Positions 26,601 through 39,185 of a stretch of 64,000 nt of DNA are shown piece after piece. A model generated the notes under the pieces. That model was not told the DNA's origin. It was given only the letters and a program-made list of their open reading frames with translations, and searched no databases. Each line of letters begins with the position of its first letter. Position 1 is the first letter of the stretch. Origin of the DNA: Opisthocomus hoazin (taxonomy: Eukaryota > Chordata > Aves > Opisthocomiformes > Opisthocomidae); assembly GCF_030867145.1 (NCBI RefSeq), contig NC_134431.1, positions 10,493,089 to 10,557,088 of the forward strand, given 5' to 3'. The position numbers were made by a program, and so were the translations under genes.

Positions 26601-27460
26601 ACACGTGGTGTGGCGTCCCAGCGGTTGTAGGGGAAGGACGGGGTGTGGGTGAGGGCATTGGGGGCTGTGTCTCTCAGCTGGAGAAGTAAAAGCCGTGTAC
26701 AGCTTGTCTTTAGTTTCCCTTCACCTGTGCTGGAGCATGTCTGGAGGGAAATGAACCAGCTAGGAAATCAGCACAGGATCCCGCCAGGGTGTTTCTGATG
26801 GCTGTCACCAGCCTGGTTTTATCTTCACCCCTAAGGGGCCCTTCTCCGAGCTGAAAAGGCTCAGAGCTGGAATGGCCCCATGGCAGCTCAGGCTGGGTCC
26901 CCTTCCCCGTTGCGCTCCCTGGCTACCCCACAGACTGCTGGCATTTCCACCTGAAACACCCGCAGCCGGTCACCACTGGCTCTCGCTTTCGGACGGGACC
27001 GAAGGAGAAGCAATGCCCTGGCACGGAGCTGTGCGGGGCAGCGCAGGTGCCGGGAGCCGGGCATGGCTGCGGTGCCACATCCCCTGTGGGCCATGGGGCA
27101 CTGCCCGGCTCGGGAAACTGCTGGGACGCTGGGCAGGATGCCCGGGCTGCTCCCACCCTCACCCCTTGCCTTCCTCCCGGCTGGCTGCAGGGGGTGGGAT
27201 ACAGGCTGGGTGGCTGCGACGCAGCGCACCACGCTACCCACCACGTGAGGGGCTTGGTCCCAGGGTGTCCTCTCTACCCCACCCTAAACTCAGCCCGAAG
27301 CGTCCCGCTGGCAGTCCTTCGCAGCGCAGGCAGGGCCCCAGCTCCCTCCGGGGCCCCCCGACCTCCCAGCCTCCCCCCGTCATCGCGGCGTCGCTCCCCT
27401 CTTCCCAGCCAGCCCGTGATTCATGCACACAGCTCATCAGGGCCTCCCTGGAAAGCCCCC

Positions 27461-27680
27461 GAGGACGCGCAGCTCTCGGACACATCTGTGCGGGCGGCAC
27501 GATCGCCAGCGGCACGCCGGGCCGGCCAGCACCTGCGCCGGGGAACGCCGGCCGCCTTGTTCTGCCTTCCTGCGCCCACCCCACTGCGCGGCTTCCCCCC
27601 GCCGAGAAGAGAAGTGTTTGCACGGCGGCCGTGCCAGCCGGAGGCACCGCGCCGGGCAAAACGCTGGCAGGAAGGGTTTG
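27461..27680. promoter_or_regulatory. Short CpG-island-like cluster
   Basis: By hand count there are about 29 CpG dinucleotides in 220 bases with GC near 70 percent, so observed over expected is near 1. No exon or start region can be matched to it. It may be an orphan CpG island or an unannotated promoter. Confidence 0.45.
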
Positions 27681-30339
27681 ACTCACGCTGGAGTTAACGA
27701 AAACAAAACTCTGCAAATAAATAGCATTCGCACCGTTTCCTCACCGGAATGGGCTGCCGTTTCCTATGCAGGGTGTCTTCGGCTGCGTGTGCGCCGCTGC
27801 TCCTTGTGGTATTTCACCTGCAGGGACCGATCCTGCTGCCCTCGAACTGCCTCCCCTTCCCGCTGCCACCAACGGCAGCAGTGCTACACTAACCAAAACC
27901 CTTTCCAAATTTATCCTTAGCTAAAGGCAAGCGGAGGCAGCTGCGATGGAGTCCTTGCGCTCGGTCGCTGTGAGCCCAAACCCACAGGTTTCATCGCAAA
28001 CCTGAACCCCAGCCTGGCTTGAACTTCTGGCAACCTCCAGCCACGCTCCGTGGAAGCCTGAATCCCATTATGGACTCACCTGGGCCGAGTTTTGAGCAAG
28101 CACAGGCTGTTGCTTGAGCAAGCATTTGTTTTGTGGTTGGAGGGAAGCACACGGGTTTTGCAGCATGGCATGCACCATGCCGTCCTCCACAGCTGGGGCT
28201 GAGCTTTGCTTGGCAGCGTGCAAGCCCAGGATCTCCCTCAGCCCATGCTGGGCTCTGCCAGCCAAGCCGGGCTCTCTGGGCTTTCCGCAATCCTGTGTTT
28301 CATGCCCACTTCTAACTTAGGAGCAGGCAGGGGCCAGGGGATGCAGTGGGGCCAGCAGCTCTGCACCCTGAGCAAGATGCTGCTTTTCCCCAGAAATGCA
28401 TCACGGTGCAGATGGAGAACAGAAACCTGGATTCGGTGTCAGCTTTTCCCATCCTTTGCCCCAGTTTTTCAGATAACTTCCTTAGCACTTGAAAAAGGCT
28501 AAATGTTAGTTGCTGGGACTCAGAAGACAAAAAACTCCGCTGTGGGATGCAAGAGCTAGCCTGACCCACAGGGTGGGTTGTTCTGCACTGACACTCACTC
28601 GGATTCCTTTTCTTTCACCCATGCGAGAAAGCGAATGACGGTGTGCGGTTGCTGCAGCCGCTGCGGGTGAGCCACTGGGCAGCAGAGTCATCCCTCTCCC
28701 GCCAAGCCCCTGCAGAGGATGCCGGTGGCCAGGACCCCTCTGAGCATCTTCCCCGGACCCCCAGGCTCCCGCAGCCCTCAGCCGTTGCGGGAAGCAGCAG
28801 CTCATCGGCTGGGAGACCCCCAAGCGTTTCCTGCTGAGGCGGCACATTCCCAGAGGGAGGAAAGGTCATGGTGCTGGGGCTGCCCCAGCTTCCTCTTCCC
28901 GCTCTGGGGATGGTGCCGGCCGCTGCGGTTTCCTCCAGTTCCTGCCCAGCCTGTGCAAGGTGCAAACCAAAACTTGGCTTCAACGGTGGTCCTGCTGACT
29001 GGCTCCCTTCGCCTGAGAGCCTCCCACCCACCCGTACCAAAGTGGCATCTATTTATTTAGCTCTTGGGTGTCCTGGTTTTATTTGTTTGGCAGAAATGCA
29101 GTGCTGGGTCGGACTGAGCTGGACACCACGAGTGTGGCAGTGCTGGCCCCACACTGGGCCGGAGGCAGATGGCTTCCCGGCTTCCCCGGTGACACACAGC
29201 CCGGTGATGACAGAGAGCAGTCACTTCCTTCTCCTCTCCCCTCTGTCCTTAGTGAAGCATCACAACCACTGTCTTCATTTGCCTTCTGCCCCCAGTGTGG
29301 GGGGAGCGGGGCTAGGTCTGGCCAGCAATGGGGACAGTGGAGGGAACGGTGGAGGGGACGAGGTCTCCATGTGGCACCGCAGCAATGCACCCTCCTTCTC
29401 AGTCCTGGCCTGCAATTTGTGTAAAACTGAATTTTGTACCATCCCAATGACCATGTCCGTGTAACACATTGCATTCACGGTGTATTTAGCACACCATTTA
29501 ATAGAAGTTAGAAGAAAAAGTATCTAGCATAGTGCTTAATACAAAAATTGAAGCAAGATTAACCAAGACAATCATGTGGAAATGAAACTTTGAAACTGAT
29601 TAAAAAACTCAGGCACAGACATCATTGTACCAAAAACCCCCATCAGCATGAGTCATTTCGACTCTCTCCTGGGAAAAAAGCACCAAAATGCTCGTGTCCT
29701 GGTAAAGCGTTTTGCCTCTGACTGCACAGGGAGGTGGGTCCCGGCACCCCAGAGATGCCCCCCAGCCCGGGTGCTGCTCACGTAGTACCAACGGACACTA
29801 AACCCAGGCCAGTCCCACTGCCGTGGCCAAGGTGTGTATCGTCCGGGGCCGGTGATTGAATCAGCCACGGGTGTTTTCTGTGATTTCAAGTATTTCACTT
29901 CCCTGAAGCACAATTTACTTCCATAATCTATTTGTGTAATAGGTTTTAATCATGATTTTATATGCGGTTGTAGCCTAGCAAGGGGCTGACACCCCCTCGC
30001 AGTGCCTGCTGTCCGCGGGGGGAGCTGGCAGCCGCAGTGGGTGGGTGCTGCCGAGGGACCCCCACGCCGCTGCTGGGGCTGGCGGGGGGGTTTATCTGCG
30101 CCGCTACCTGCTGTTATCGTCCGCCCTTTCACGCAGGTTTATCAGCCAGTGGCCCTTCCTTTTGTAAACTGGGGGGGGATAATTTCATAATCTCGACAAG
30201 CGGGGGGTGCTGATGGTGGCGTGCTCCTGCGGCACACGTCCCCCAGCGCAGAGGAGCAATGGCAGCTGGGAGGCTCTGGGGTGGGGGCTGGACCTCCCTG
30301 GGACAAACCCACGGTGGAGGGTCCCATGCCCTCCCTGGT

Positions 30340-30415
30340 GCAGGGGAAACTGAGGCACACACCCCAGGGGAGCCCGAGCCAGAAACCAGTCTGGGACCTC
30401 TTGGCCCCCCCACCC
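30340..30415 (-). repeat. Possible MIR-like SINE relic
   Basis: CAGGGGAAACTGAGGCACAC at 30341-30360, followed by AGCCAGAAACCAGTCTGGGACCTC at 30378-30401, resembles the reverse complement of the MIR core. Divergence is high, so this is tentative. Confidence 0.4.
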
Positions 30416-30454
30416 AGGGCTTCAGCTCCAGCTTCCCGGAGGGGAGAAAAGGAC

Positions 30455-30720
30455 TTATCTGAACTTCTTCAACACTCAGAATTTGTTTGCTTTGGCTCTG
30501 GGTTAATATGTATCGGTTTACTCATCTGATAGAGAGATCAATGAGCAGAGCTGGCCCCGGACAAAAGATGTGACAGCTCTATTTTCTGCCCGTTTCAAAG
30601 CCTTCGGCCCCAGCAGCAGCACAGGGCTCCCCCTCGTTATCAGCAGCCCATTAAAGTGTCTGAAAGTCAGGCTGAAAATTTTTACACATTCTACCGTCAA
30701 ATATTCTGCCTGCACTGGGA
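30455..30720. promoter_or_regulatory. Candidate enhancer-like element
   Basis: A compositionally distinct 265-base segment holding a GATA site (CTTATCTGA at 30455-30463), a second GATA-type site (CTGATAGAGAG) and a MEIS/TGIF-type TGACAGCT (30571-30578) beside ACAAAAGATG. A TTATCAGC motif lies at 30637-30644. Single motifs like these are common by chance. The clustering and the composition are why it is listed. Confidence 0.25.
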
Positions 30721-31242
30721 GCGGGGCACAGGAGCTCTGCCTTCCCTGGCATCCCTGCCCGGGCGCTTGGGAGCAGGACCAGCATCGCTGCCGGGCAGGG
30801 GAGGAGGGAAGGGAGCTGCGGCCATCACAGCCGGGTCCGGGCTGGACCTGGAGGGAAGGAGAAGTGCAGTGCTGGGAAGCCTTGCCCCGAGCACCCTACC
30901 CAGATGTGCCCAGTGGCAGTGGTGCCAAGTTCAAGCTCCTGGCTGTCCCCGGCCAGGCTCTGCAGCCCAGCCGGCCCCTCCTGCTCCGTCCCTGTCCCCA
31001 TCATCCTCCCCTGACAGCGCAGGGAACAATAGCGACGGCGGCAAACTCAGGGCCAGAGCTTAGCACGGCCGAGCAGGTAAACCAGAGGAGGGACGAAGAC
31101 AAACACAGCAAAAAGGGCTCCCTCAGGCCCAAGGCCAGGGCCCTTTCAGGGATTAAGTCCCCTTGTGCCGGGGTGAAGCAAGCGCTTGCCGAGTCTGTCG
31201 CTATAAATCCCAGCAGCCCCATTTGCAAGAAGGGTTTGGGTC

Positions 31243-31279
31243 GACCCTATGTGTGCCATGGGACCCTATGTGTGCCATG
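31243..31279 (+). repeat. Perfect 18-base direct duplication
   Basis: GACCCTATGTGTGCCATG occurs at 31243-31260 and again at 31262-31279, separated by one G. Confidence 0.95.
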
Positions 31280-32524
31280 CCCTTGCTCCCCATCAGTACT
31301 CCCTGGGGGTGATGAGAGCTGGATTTGCCCGCATTCCAGGGCCAGGGCTTCACCCACTCCCGTGGGAGCTGGACCCCGCGCAGCAGGACCCACCATCCCG
31401 GCCAGCTGCTGGCCATGGCTGCCCTCACCACCCCTGCCCACCCAGCCGCTCGCCTGCCGGCAGGGAGCCAAGTGGGGCAGGGAGCATCGCTCACACCCTC
31501 CCCGCACTGCCAGCGCCAATCCGGCAGCTCCCATGCCGAGGGGCCCAGCACCCCTATTCCCTGCACACCGGCAGCCAGCACTGAGGGGCTTGGGGTTGTG
31601 CCGCGCAGCATCACCCCCATTCACACCCCCAGCCCGCTCTTCAGCCGCCACCAAGACGCAGTCTGGCTTTTCTTTCTCCCCCCTGCTCTCTCTTGGCAGA
31701 TAGTTCGCTGACGTCTTGTAAACTAAAAGCAGGTTGATTTGAATTTTCCATGGATGGCTTGGAGTCACGGATAATTCATTATTCACACCTCTCTAATTAA
31801 ACCGCTGCCCAGCAGGCTAAGCAAGGCTGAAACCAGCCAAATGTCCCCTGGCCAGTGCGGGTCAGCAAGGTCCAATGTGGCTTGAATTTTGGCCATGGTA
31901 TTGCTTACCCTTTGCTACACGGAAGACCCAGACCTGCTTTGATAAGCAAAGTCCTAGAGACTGGAGGTTTGAGAGCAGCACAGAGGGGAGGGCAGCCCTT
32001 TCGGGAGGGTTTTTCCAAAGCCGGGGCCCACCTCAAAGCCCTGCCAGAGCCTTTCCGCTCCAGAGGAAGGGATGGACACGGCTCCACCAGTCCTGCAGCA
32101 GTGACTTGGAGCCGTGCAGTGCATTCATCTGACTGCATGCCCACAGAAGGAGCTCACAGGAGCTCGCAGCCAGCTTGCCGGGGTTCGCACTCGCTGCCTT
32201 TGGCGCTGAGGCTCGCTTTCTAATTCCCACCGAAATCAGACTCAATGATACTATTTCACTTTTTAATTCCAGCTAGCTATAAAAACAGAGGAGCACTGCA
32301 GACAGATTGATGCCTATGGCTGCTGGAGCCGGGGTGGGGAGGCACCGGTGGTCTGCCCCAGCCGGGGGTTGGGTGCCCATCACCCAGACCAGGATGTGGG
32401 CTCCTGGCCCTGTAGGCACCAAAGGATGAGGCAGATTGGCACATTTTGCCGCAGCAGCCCTGCCAGTCCCCAGAGCATCCCCCTGGGAGCTACCTGCCTG
32501 CAGGGGCTCTGGGCTGGGCGGCCG

Positions 32525-32593
32525 TGGGGTGGGCAGGCAGGGGGGCAGTGGGGCAGTGGGGCAGGCAGGGTGGGCAGGGTGCCGGGAGGAGGG
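32525..32593 (+). repeat. GGGCAG-type minisatellite, G-quadruplex-prone
   Basis: Irregular tandem copies of GGGGCAGT and GGGCAGG fill about 65 bases, with more than ten runs of three or more G. Confidence 0.8.
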
Positions 32594-33540
32594 CACGCGT
32601 TCCCAGCCCTGCTGATGAGAACTCCAAATGCGGTCGGTGGGCTGCTCTCCGCAGGCAGCTCTCCGCTGCGAAGGCAGCCAGGGCCATTTTAATCATTTCC
32701 AGATTTGTGTGGGAGGTCAGGGCCCTGGGGTGCTGCTCCATGTCAGTTTTATAAACACGGCAGTTTTTCCAGATGGTCTCTGGCTCCAGCCTGGCTAGCA
32801 GGTTGATTGGGCCAGACCAAAATAACAACAGGTGGAGAACAGGCCATGACTGCCTGACGCTATCTCCTTTTTCCATCTATTCCCCAAATGATTTTTTTTT
32901 TTTTCTTCGCAGAAAACAATTAAGTTTTGCCGAGGCAGAGGTGGGCGCAGCTGCCAGGCTGTGAGCTGAGGCCCCACGCCTTCACTACATGTGTGAAAGC
33001 AGCATCTGCCTCGGCATACCAAGCCGGGCAGGGCCACCACCAGGCTGGTCCCCTCGCTCGCTGCTGGCAGGGCCACCGCTGGGCTCCCAAGCGCTTGGCA
33101 GCTCCGTAGCCAGACAATTTTCCTCCGTCCGGGAGGCGTCTGAGTCACCAAATGGGTTGCACACCAGCAGCCTCTTTCATCCCCTGCATCTATTCTTCTG
33201 AGTTTTACAGCGAGATGCATTTTTTTTCTCTTTTTCATTCGCTCCCAAGGAAATCTAGTGCCCAACCAGCAGAGCGGCAGCATGCTGCCTGCACCCCACA
33301 TTTCCAGGGCCAAGAGGCAGTCCAGCATCCTGGGTGGCCAGGGTCCAGCCAGGGCTGCTGGATCCGGTGCTTTCCCAATGCGGAGCTGGTCCATGGGGAG
33401 CTGCTCGGATCCGGGCCAGCTCCATCCCCGCCAGCTAAAGGCAGTGCTCCCGGATGGATGCTCGGTGCTCAACAGCAGAGAACCCAGCTTTGCCTTCGCA
33501 TGAGAGCACAGCCACGGCTCCACTGCACCCATCTTCCCAG

Positions 33541-33720
33541 CGCCACAAACCCCAGTCAGCGAGCGCAGCGCCGGTGGGAGCGTGGCTCGGCATCGCTGGC
33601 GCCGGCGCAGCACCACGGCTCGCCCCGGCCGCAGCCGCCCGACCGCAGGCAGCGCTCGCTGCAGCCCAGGCAGAGCTCACGGCACGGAGATGTCTCCGAG
33701 CTGAGACCGGAGGGATGGAA
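33541..33720. promoter_or_regulatory. Short CpG-island-like cluster
   Basis: By hand count there are about 24 CpG in 180 bases at GC near 70 percent, giving observed over expected near 1. No matching exon is seen. Confidence 0.4.
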
Positions 33721-35134
33721 AAACCACAGTTGTGTACTGGAGACGAACTGAATTGCTCTCCACATAGAAGGCCCTTTCATATTTCCCACTCGCCTTTGAG
33801 TTAACGTCTCTCCACAGGCCAAATTTTCCCATACAGGAGATGAAGTTTCGGCCAGAGATTATAAACTGATTGTGGGTGTAAATTAAAAAATTGCATATGT
33901 AGCACTGCTGCAAGCCAAGCCCAGCACATGTGCCTCCCTGCATCTGCTCGTGCTCACTGTGAGTGACTTGCCCCGTGCACGCCTGCGTCCATGCACGTGC
34001 GCAGGGACTGAGCTGGGGACAAACAGAGCAAGGGGGAGAAAGGAGCGAGGTTTGCAACGACTCTGCTCAGAGGGAGGTTGCCGAGGACCGAGGGGAGCTG
34101 GCCCACTGGCTCCCCTGTCCCCGCGGTGCAGCCCGCTCTCTCCACTGCTAACATCCAAAATCCTCGGCACCATCCCCTCCTTGCTTCGCAGCAGCAATCT
34201 GGCATCACACATCTTTATTTCCTAAACTCAGGCCAAAGCTTAATTAGCCCAGCCCCGCCTCTGTTCACAGAGCTAACACCGACACCTTTCTTCAGCCTGC
34301 CCTGATTCCTTCCGCAGGAAACAGCCCGCTCTTGCTCCCGCGCACCGACTCTCAATGAATTGCACGACGTGCCCTGCTGCTAATTGCACAAGCCCAAAGT
34401 AAATCTGTATAGACTGCTCACCATGTGGCAATTTAGCATTTAAGTCCAATATATTTTGAGGCCATTAATGGAGAAGAGGCTTCTTCCCGTAACCAACACA
34501 AGGCACCCGCAGGTGAAGGGCCCCAGCGCCAAACCCAGCCGGGCGGCAAAGGCACGCCTGCCAGGGCTGCGGCTCGTGCACGCGCCGGGTTTTGGCCAGC
34601 GCAGCTGCCGCAACGGTGGTCGAGGTGGGGGGTCCTCGCGCAGAAGCCAGCAGCCGGGTTCGTTAGCGTGCGTGGCCATGGATGTGCACCCTGAAGCAGA
34701 GGGTGCACCCAGGTGCTCCCAGCCCCTCCAGCCCACCTCGTCCGCTCCGGTAAGAAAGCGAGGGGTTAGAAATGCCTAACGCTGTTTCTACCACCTCCTA
34801 AAATGGAAGTCGCGAGCGCTGGGCGGCCGGTCTGGACAGCTTTACTCCGCAGGCAGGTAGGCAGCGAATCTGGAAACCCTCTGCGGTGTGGGAACCGGCG
34901 GCAGTGGCGCGGGGGCTCGCCTCCCCCGGTCCTTTGTTTAGGAATCCCATTTCTGCCGTGTCCAAATATGCCCTAATCCTACAAACACTTCCCCTCCGGG
35001 ACAAGGAACAGGCCTGTCGCTGATTTTTCTCTGCAGCCCTTTGCGCACACCTGAAACCTTGGGATAATAAAGAATGGCTTGGCTCTGGTACAGAGCCTTT
35101 TCCCCTTCAATCTTATCACCCTCTTCGTAGATTG

Positions 35135-35200
35135 AAAGTGTTATCAGCCTCATTCACAGGTGGAAAACTGGAATTGTGGTGCAGTGACGGAGGGATTCTG
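35135..35200 (-). repeat. Possible MIR-like SINE relic
   Basis: TTATCAGCCTCATTCACAGG (35141-35160), TGGAAAACTGG and GTGCAGTGACGG occur in the order expected of a reversed MIR core, but no box B region follows. Tentative. Confidence 0.3.
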
Positions 35201-35204
35201 GTTT

Positions 35205-35223
35205 CAGCGCTTCTGAAGCGCTG
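35205..35223. repeat. Near-perfect 19-base palindrome
   Basis: CAGCGCTTC and GAAGCGCTG form 9-base inverted arms around a single T. Confidence 0.9.
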
Positions 35224-36377
35224 TCACAGCACGATGCAAAGTGCTGATCCAGCGCAAACGCATTCTGCCCAAGTGTGTATGTTCAGAACATTTTGACAGG
35301 TTAATTTTGTCTGGCCGGCTTCTTGCCAGCTGACACCTTGCCCGCCTGTGCCACGCCGGCTGCGCGCCAGACCAGCTCTCGCCTGGCCTGCACTGCCCAC
35401 AGAAAGCAACAAAATGCCCTGCAACCGCAGCGGGACCAGCCCGGCGCCGATCTCTGCAGCCCGAGAGAGCGTGAGCGGTAGCACACCTGCACGCTTGCCC
35501 CGTACCTCCGCAGCGTACAAAGGGTTTGCCCCAGATTTCAGGAGCCCGTAGCCATTTCTTCTCCTGTTGGCACTGACAGCTTTCTGGATCCTAACGCCCA
35601 GAAAGTGCTCTGGCAAATGCTGTATTTTCAGGCAGGAGGGAATTGTTCATATAAAATCGAGTTTCTTTGGAGGATTTGGGACTTCAATAAATCAAGAAAC
35701 CAGGCAGGCTACAGCCAACACTACAGGCGTTACAATCGGAAGCGACACGCTGTAGATCTTTCTCCACAACTGTGTTGGGTGGAAATTGCATCACCCGGGA
35801 AAAAGAAATGGATGGGAGCAGGAATTAAAGTAAGTGCATTTTTAGTAGGGACATTGGATAGAAAAGGACCCCGAGGCCACGCCAAGCCGGGAGCAGCTCA
35901 GACACCTTCAAAGGCAGCAGTTTTGCTGCCTGGCAGTGCTGCTCCCACAGCCTGGCATGGGGACGGGGACCGTCAAGTGCCGCAGCACTGCTGTGTCCCG
36001 ACCCAGGGCACCTGAGGTTTGTTTCAACGCCTTCAGGAGCACTCATGCCTGGGCCCCGCGCTCCCAGGGACATGTCACACTCCAGAAGAGCACTGTCTCT
36101 AACTTGGTATTTGCTAGACAGTCTCTCTCCCTGGCATCCGTGTTTTATTATTGTCTACAAAGGCAGTATGTTTCTAAAATTAATGCAGTAAAACTGCACA
36201 CATACATACTTGGGGATGGAAATGGGCTTAAACACCAGCAGACGTATTTGGAAGTGCCAGGATGGAAAAATGTCTCCGAGCGCCACGTGACCGTCTTGCC
36301 GCAGGAGCGCTGGGAGGGCTCCCGCACCCTCGGCCGAGTCAGGAGGGCGTATTATTTCAGCTGCTGGAGGGAATATG

Positions 36378-36560
36378 CTTATGTACATGCACAGGCACTG
36401 ATGCACATACACACACGTGTACCATGTGCACGTTACTCGCCCGATCGCATCAAAAACCCACACACGTGCCCACGCTTTTGCACGCACCCCAACATAAAGA
36501 GCTCAGCATCTCCACATCTACACGCACGGAAAGGTACAGATGCACATGTGCATCTCCCGC
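36378..36560 (+). repeat. CA/TG-rich stretch with palindromic E-box-like core
   Basis: Degenerate ACAC/GTGT and ATGCAC words run through about 180 bases. AGATGCACATGTGCATCT at 36538-36555 is a perfect 18-base palindrome. CACGTG-like words (ACACGTGTAC at 36413-36422, ACACGTGCCC at 36462-36471) also occur. Confidence 0.75.
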
Positions 36561-39141
36561 ACTCGTTTGGCTCCGAGGGGAGGAAACAAAGGCTGGGATC
36601 CCCATGGATGGATGGGGAGGCAGAGGAAGGGCAGGAGCAGCCCACACACCGAGCCGCCCGTGGGCTGCCCCACCGCCCGCGTTCCCAGGCTGCTTCCCGA
36701 GGCGCGGGCGAGCGTCCCTTATTGCTTGCACCTGGCTGCTATTAAGTATTCAATCAAAAAGGGATCACAAGCCAGATATAAACTAATTCGGAGGAACTTT
36801 TTTACACAACAAGCCCCTTTCAGTTTGCTTGTTTGGTTTTATATCTAAAACTAACTCCAGCGGGTTTGAAAATGAGCAGGGCTCTTGGCTGCCGCAGATA
36901 GCGGGGGGGACACGCCACGTTTCCAGCAGACGGAGGTGGGAGTTCTCCTTTGGTGTTTTAAAAATAGCACTACAAAGAGAGGCGGGCTGGGATGCCGGCG
37001 GGGTTCAGGGGGGGTGATGCAGCAGGGCCGTGCCCCAGGCCGGCACTGGGAACAGGACAGGTCCCGCAGAGCCGGAGGGTGTCCCTGGAGCTGGTCTTCA
37101 GGCCCTCTGCACTTGTCTTCCACTGCGGTGAGGATCCGGGGCTGCCTGGGTGTCTGTAGGATGCTGAAGAGGAGACGTGCCATGGCACAAGGTGGTCCCC
37201 TCAGCAAGGCTCGCCTGTGACCTGCTTGGGGACCCTCCCCAAAATTGCATCCATGTAGGGCAGACCATGATGTGGGGCTCAGCACCGGGTGCTGGCGGTG
37301 GAAGCTCTCCCAGCCCCGGGCAAGCAGCCTACGCGCAGGTCCCAGAGCACACGGCTGGCTCGAGGCACGTGGCTGAGCCATGGCAAGGACGGAGGAATCT
37401 CGCAGGAGCCCTGGGGATGGGGCTCTGAGCCGGCACACAGCAGGCAGGTGGCAGAACAGGCCCCAAACATTTCCCACCTGATGGCTTTGACCATATTTCA
37501 ACAAGGAGCTCAAAATATCATCAATCTTTTGTGACGCTTCCTTCCTGTACAGCTAAAGGCTCCCATCTTCTATTTTTTCATTAACCATGAAAAAGCCACA
37601 TTAAAAAGTTCCTTTTCTTCCACCTTCACAGAAGCCCAGCAGCAAATGCCACCGGCTCCTCCACAGCCTCCTCTAAAGCCCCGTCCTAAGGGCAGCTACT
37701 TTTCTGAAATGTAAAAAATGAAGGGAATGACAATAATAATCACATGTGTCCTGTAGCTGCTGCCTGTGAAGTCTCCGGAGGGGCAAGTACCTTAATCCTT
37801 GTGCACCCACGTGGGGCGCGAGCACCGAGGTCCCTACACCAGCCCACCTCCAGCTCTGCTCAGTGCCGCGGACACGTCACGACTGGTCTGTCCTGGTCAC
37901 CTGCCCCGAGATAAAGCGTGATCACACTGCTCCGGACGTGGCAGAGCCATTCCCTCAACTTCATACCATCTACTTGCAGTAAATCACCAGTTTCCTCCTC
38001 GTTCCCCCCCCTCCCAGAAGAGACCAGCACAAGAAGCTCACCCAGCGCGTGGGTGTCCAGGGATTTACGCAAGTGGTGTGCAGAAGCCAAAGGCTTCCCA
38101 CAGCTCAGAGGCTTCTCGTCCCGCCAGCCCCCAGGAATCCTGTCCAACGCACGCTTATAGGGACCATACGCGAGGCATTCCCGAAGGCGCCCCTCCGCAC
38201 ATGGGCATGCTCGGGTGTCGGCTGGGACACGCTGGCTTTTAGGGAAAGGCTCCAAGGAGGTTTTAATTTAATGCTGGCGCTTACCCTGGGAAGAATTTCC
38301 CAACTAGGTGGAAATTCATGATCTCCATCAACATGGGGCGAAAGGAGGAGCGGGGAAGGCATCGCCCTTCTCCCTTTTGAGATGGTTTTGGGTATTTATT
38401 CCCCGGACACCGATATTCCTCTTTCCCAGAAATTCTAGCTGTTGTAAAAATCTGGTCAGTGTTTGCATGTTGTTTGCACCAGCTTTTGGGTTCCCATGCT
38501 GCCTGGCTTGTGCTGGTCAGGGGACCCAAAGGACCACAGGGGCTTCTCAGACTCGGCTCAGCTCGGGCTCAGCTCCGGGGCAGGAGGGAGCTCTCTGGCC
38601 AGTTGGTTTGCTTTCACTCGGGATTGCACTCGCTGCTTGTCTCAACAGCTCATCCTCCCGCAGACGACGCGTTCTCTGGGAGGGCACAGACCATGCCTTT
38701 GCTGGAAGCTCAGCATTGCCGTGGCCCATGGCTGAGGGACCCCCCAGCACCCCTCGCTCGGTGGCCCCATGGGGGAACGGGGCTTCCCAGCTCCGGGGCA
38801 TGATGCTGGCAGCATCCCTCTCGCTGGCCCCAGCCTCTGATGGAGGGAATTACGGAGCGGATTTGGCTGGGAACAGCCCCCGGGTTGCTCTCACAGGAAA
38901 AGGGGGGAAGGCAGATGTAAAGCTGTGTCCTAGGAAGGACATTAAAGACCTTGCCCTGGAGAAGCACCACAGCGTTGGATTACGGCCAGTGTGACTAAGC
39001 CTCCTCTTCCTCTCTCCCACCCCTCTGTCTGCGATGTCAGGACTTTTTAAAAAGCACCTTCAGTTTTGCAACGCTTTTGCTCAGGCCATTACTCAGGCTG
39101 AGCTGGCCCAGTTTCCTCGCTGAGCGCTGCATCCCCTGCCC

Positions 39142-39185
39142 GATAAGATAAGCTCCCCAAAGAAAGGTTTTGGGACCCTGACTCA
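39142..39185 (+). promoter_or_regulatory. GATA doublet with nearby AP-1 site
   Basis: GATAAGATAAG lies at 39142-39152 and a TGACTCA consensus at 39179-39185. Tandem GATA sites next to AP-1 are a known enhancer arrangement in blood and endothelial genes. Here function is only inferred. Confidence 0.3.

Larger units (their letters stand above)
23606..30454. other. Noncoding interval with one CpG cluster
   Basis: No gene is visible. The interval includes a G-rich stretch at about 24485-24535, the CpG cluster at 27461-27680, an AT-richer patch at 29440-29640, another at 29870-29960, and the tentative MIR relic at 30340. Open frames such as 26872-27681 track the GC-rich text and encode nothing recognised. 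Confidence 0.65.

Noticed and set aside
26872..27716. Overlapping long open frames on both strands
   Set aside because: Three or more frames are open at once over a CpG-rich segment, which is what high GC alone produces.
30570..31703. 377-codon open frame on the plus strand
   Set aside because: It starts with GTG, not ATG, lies in GC-rich DNA where stops are rare, has Pro/Gly/Ser/Arg-rich composition and no domain.
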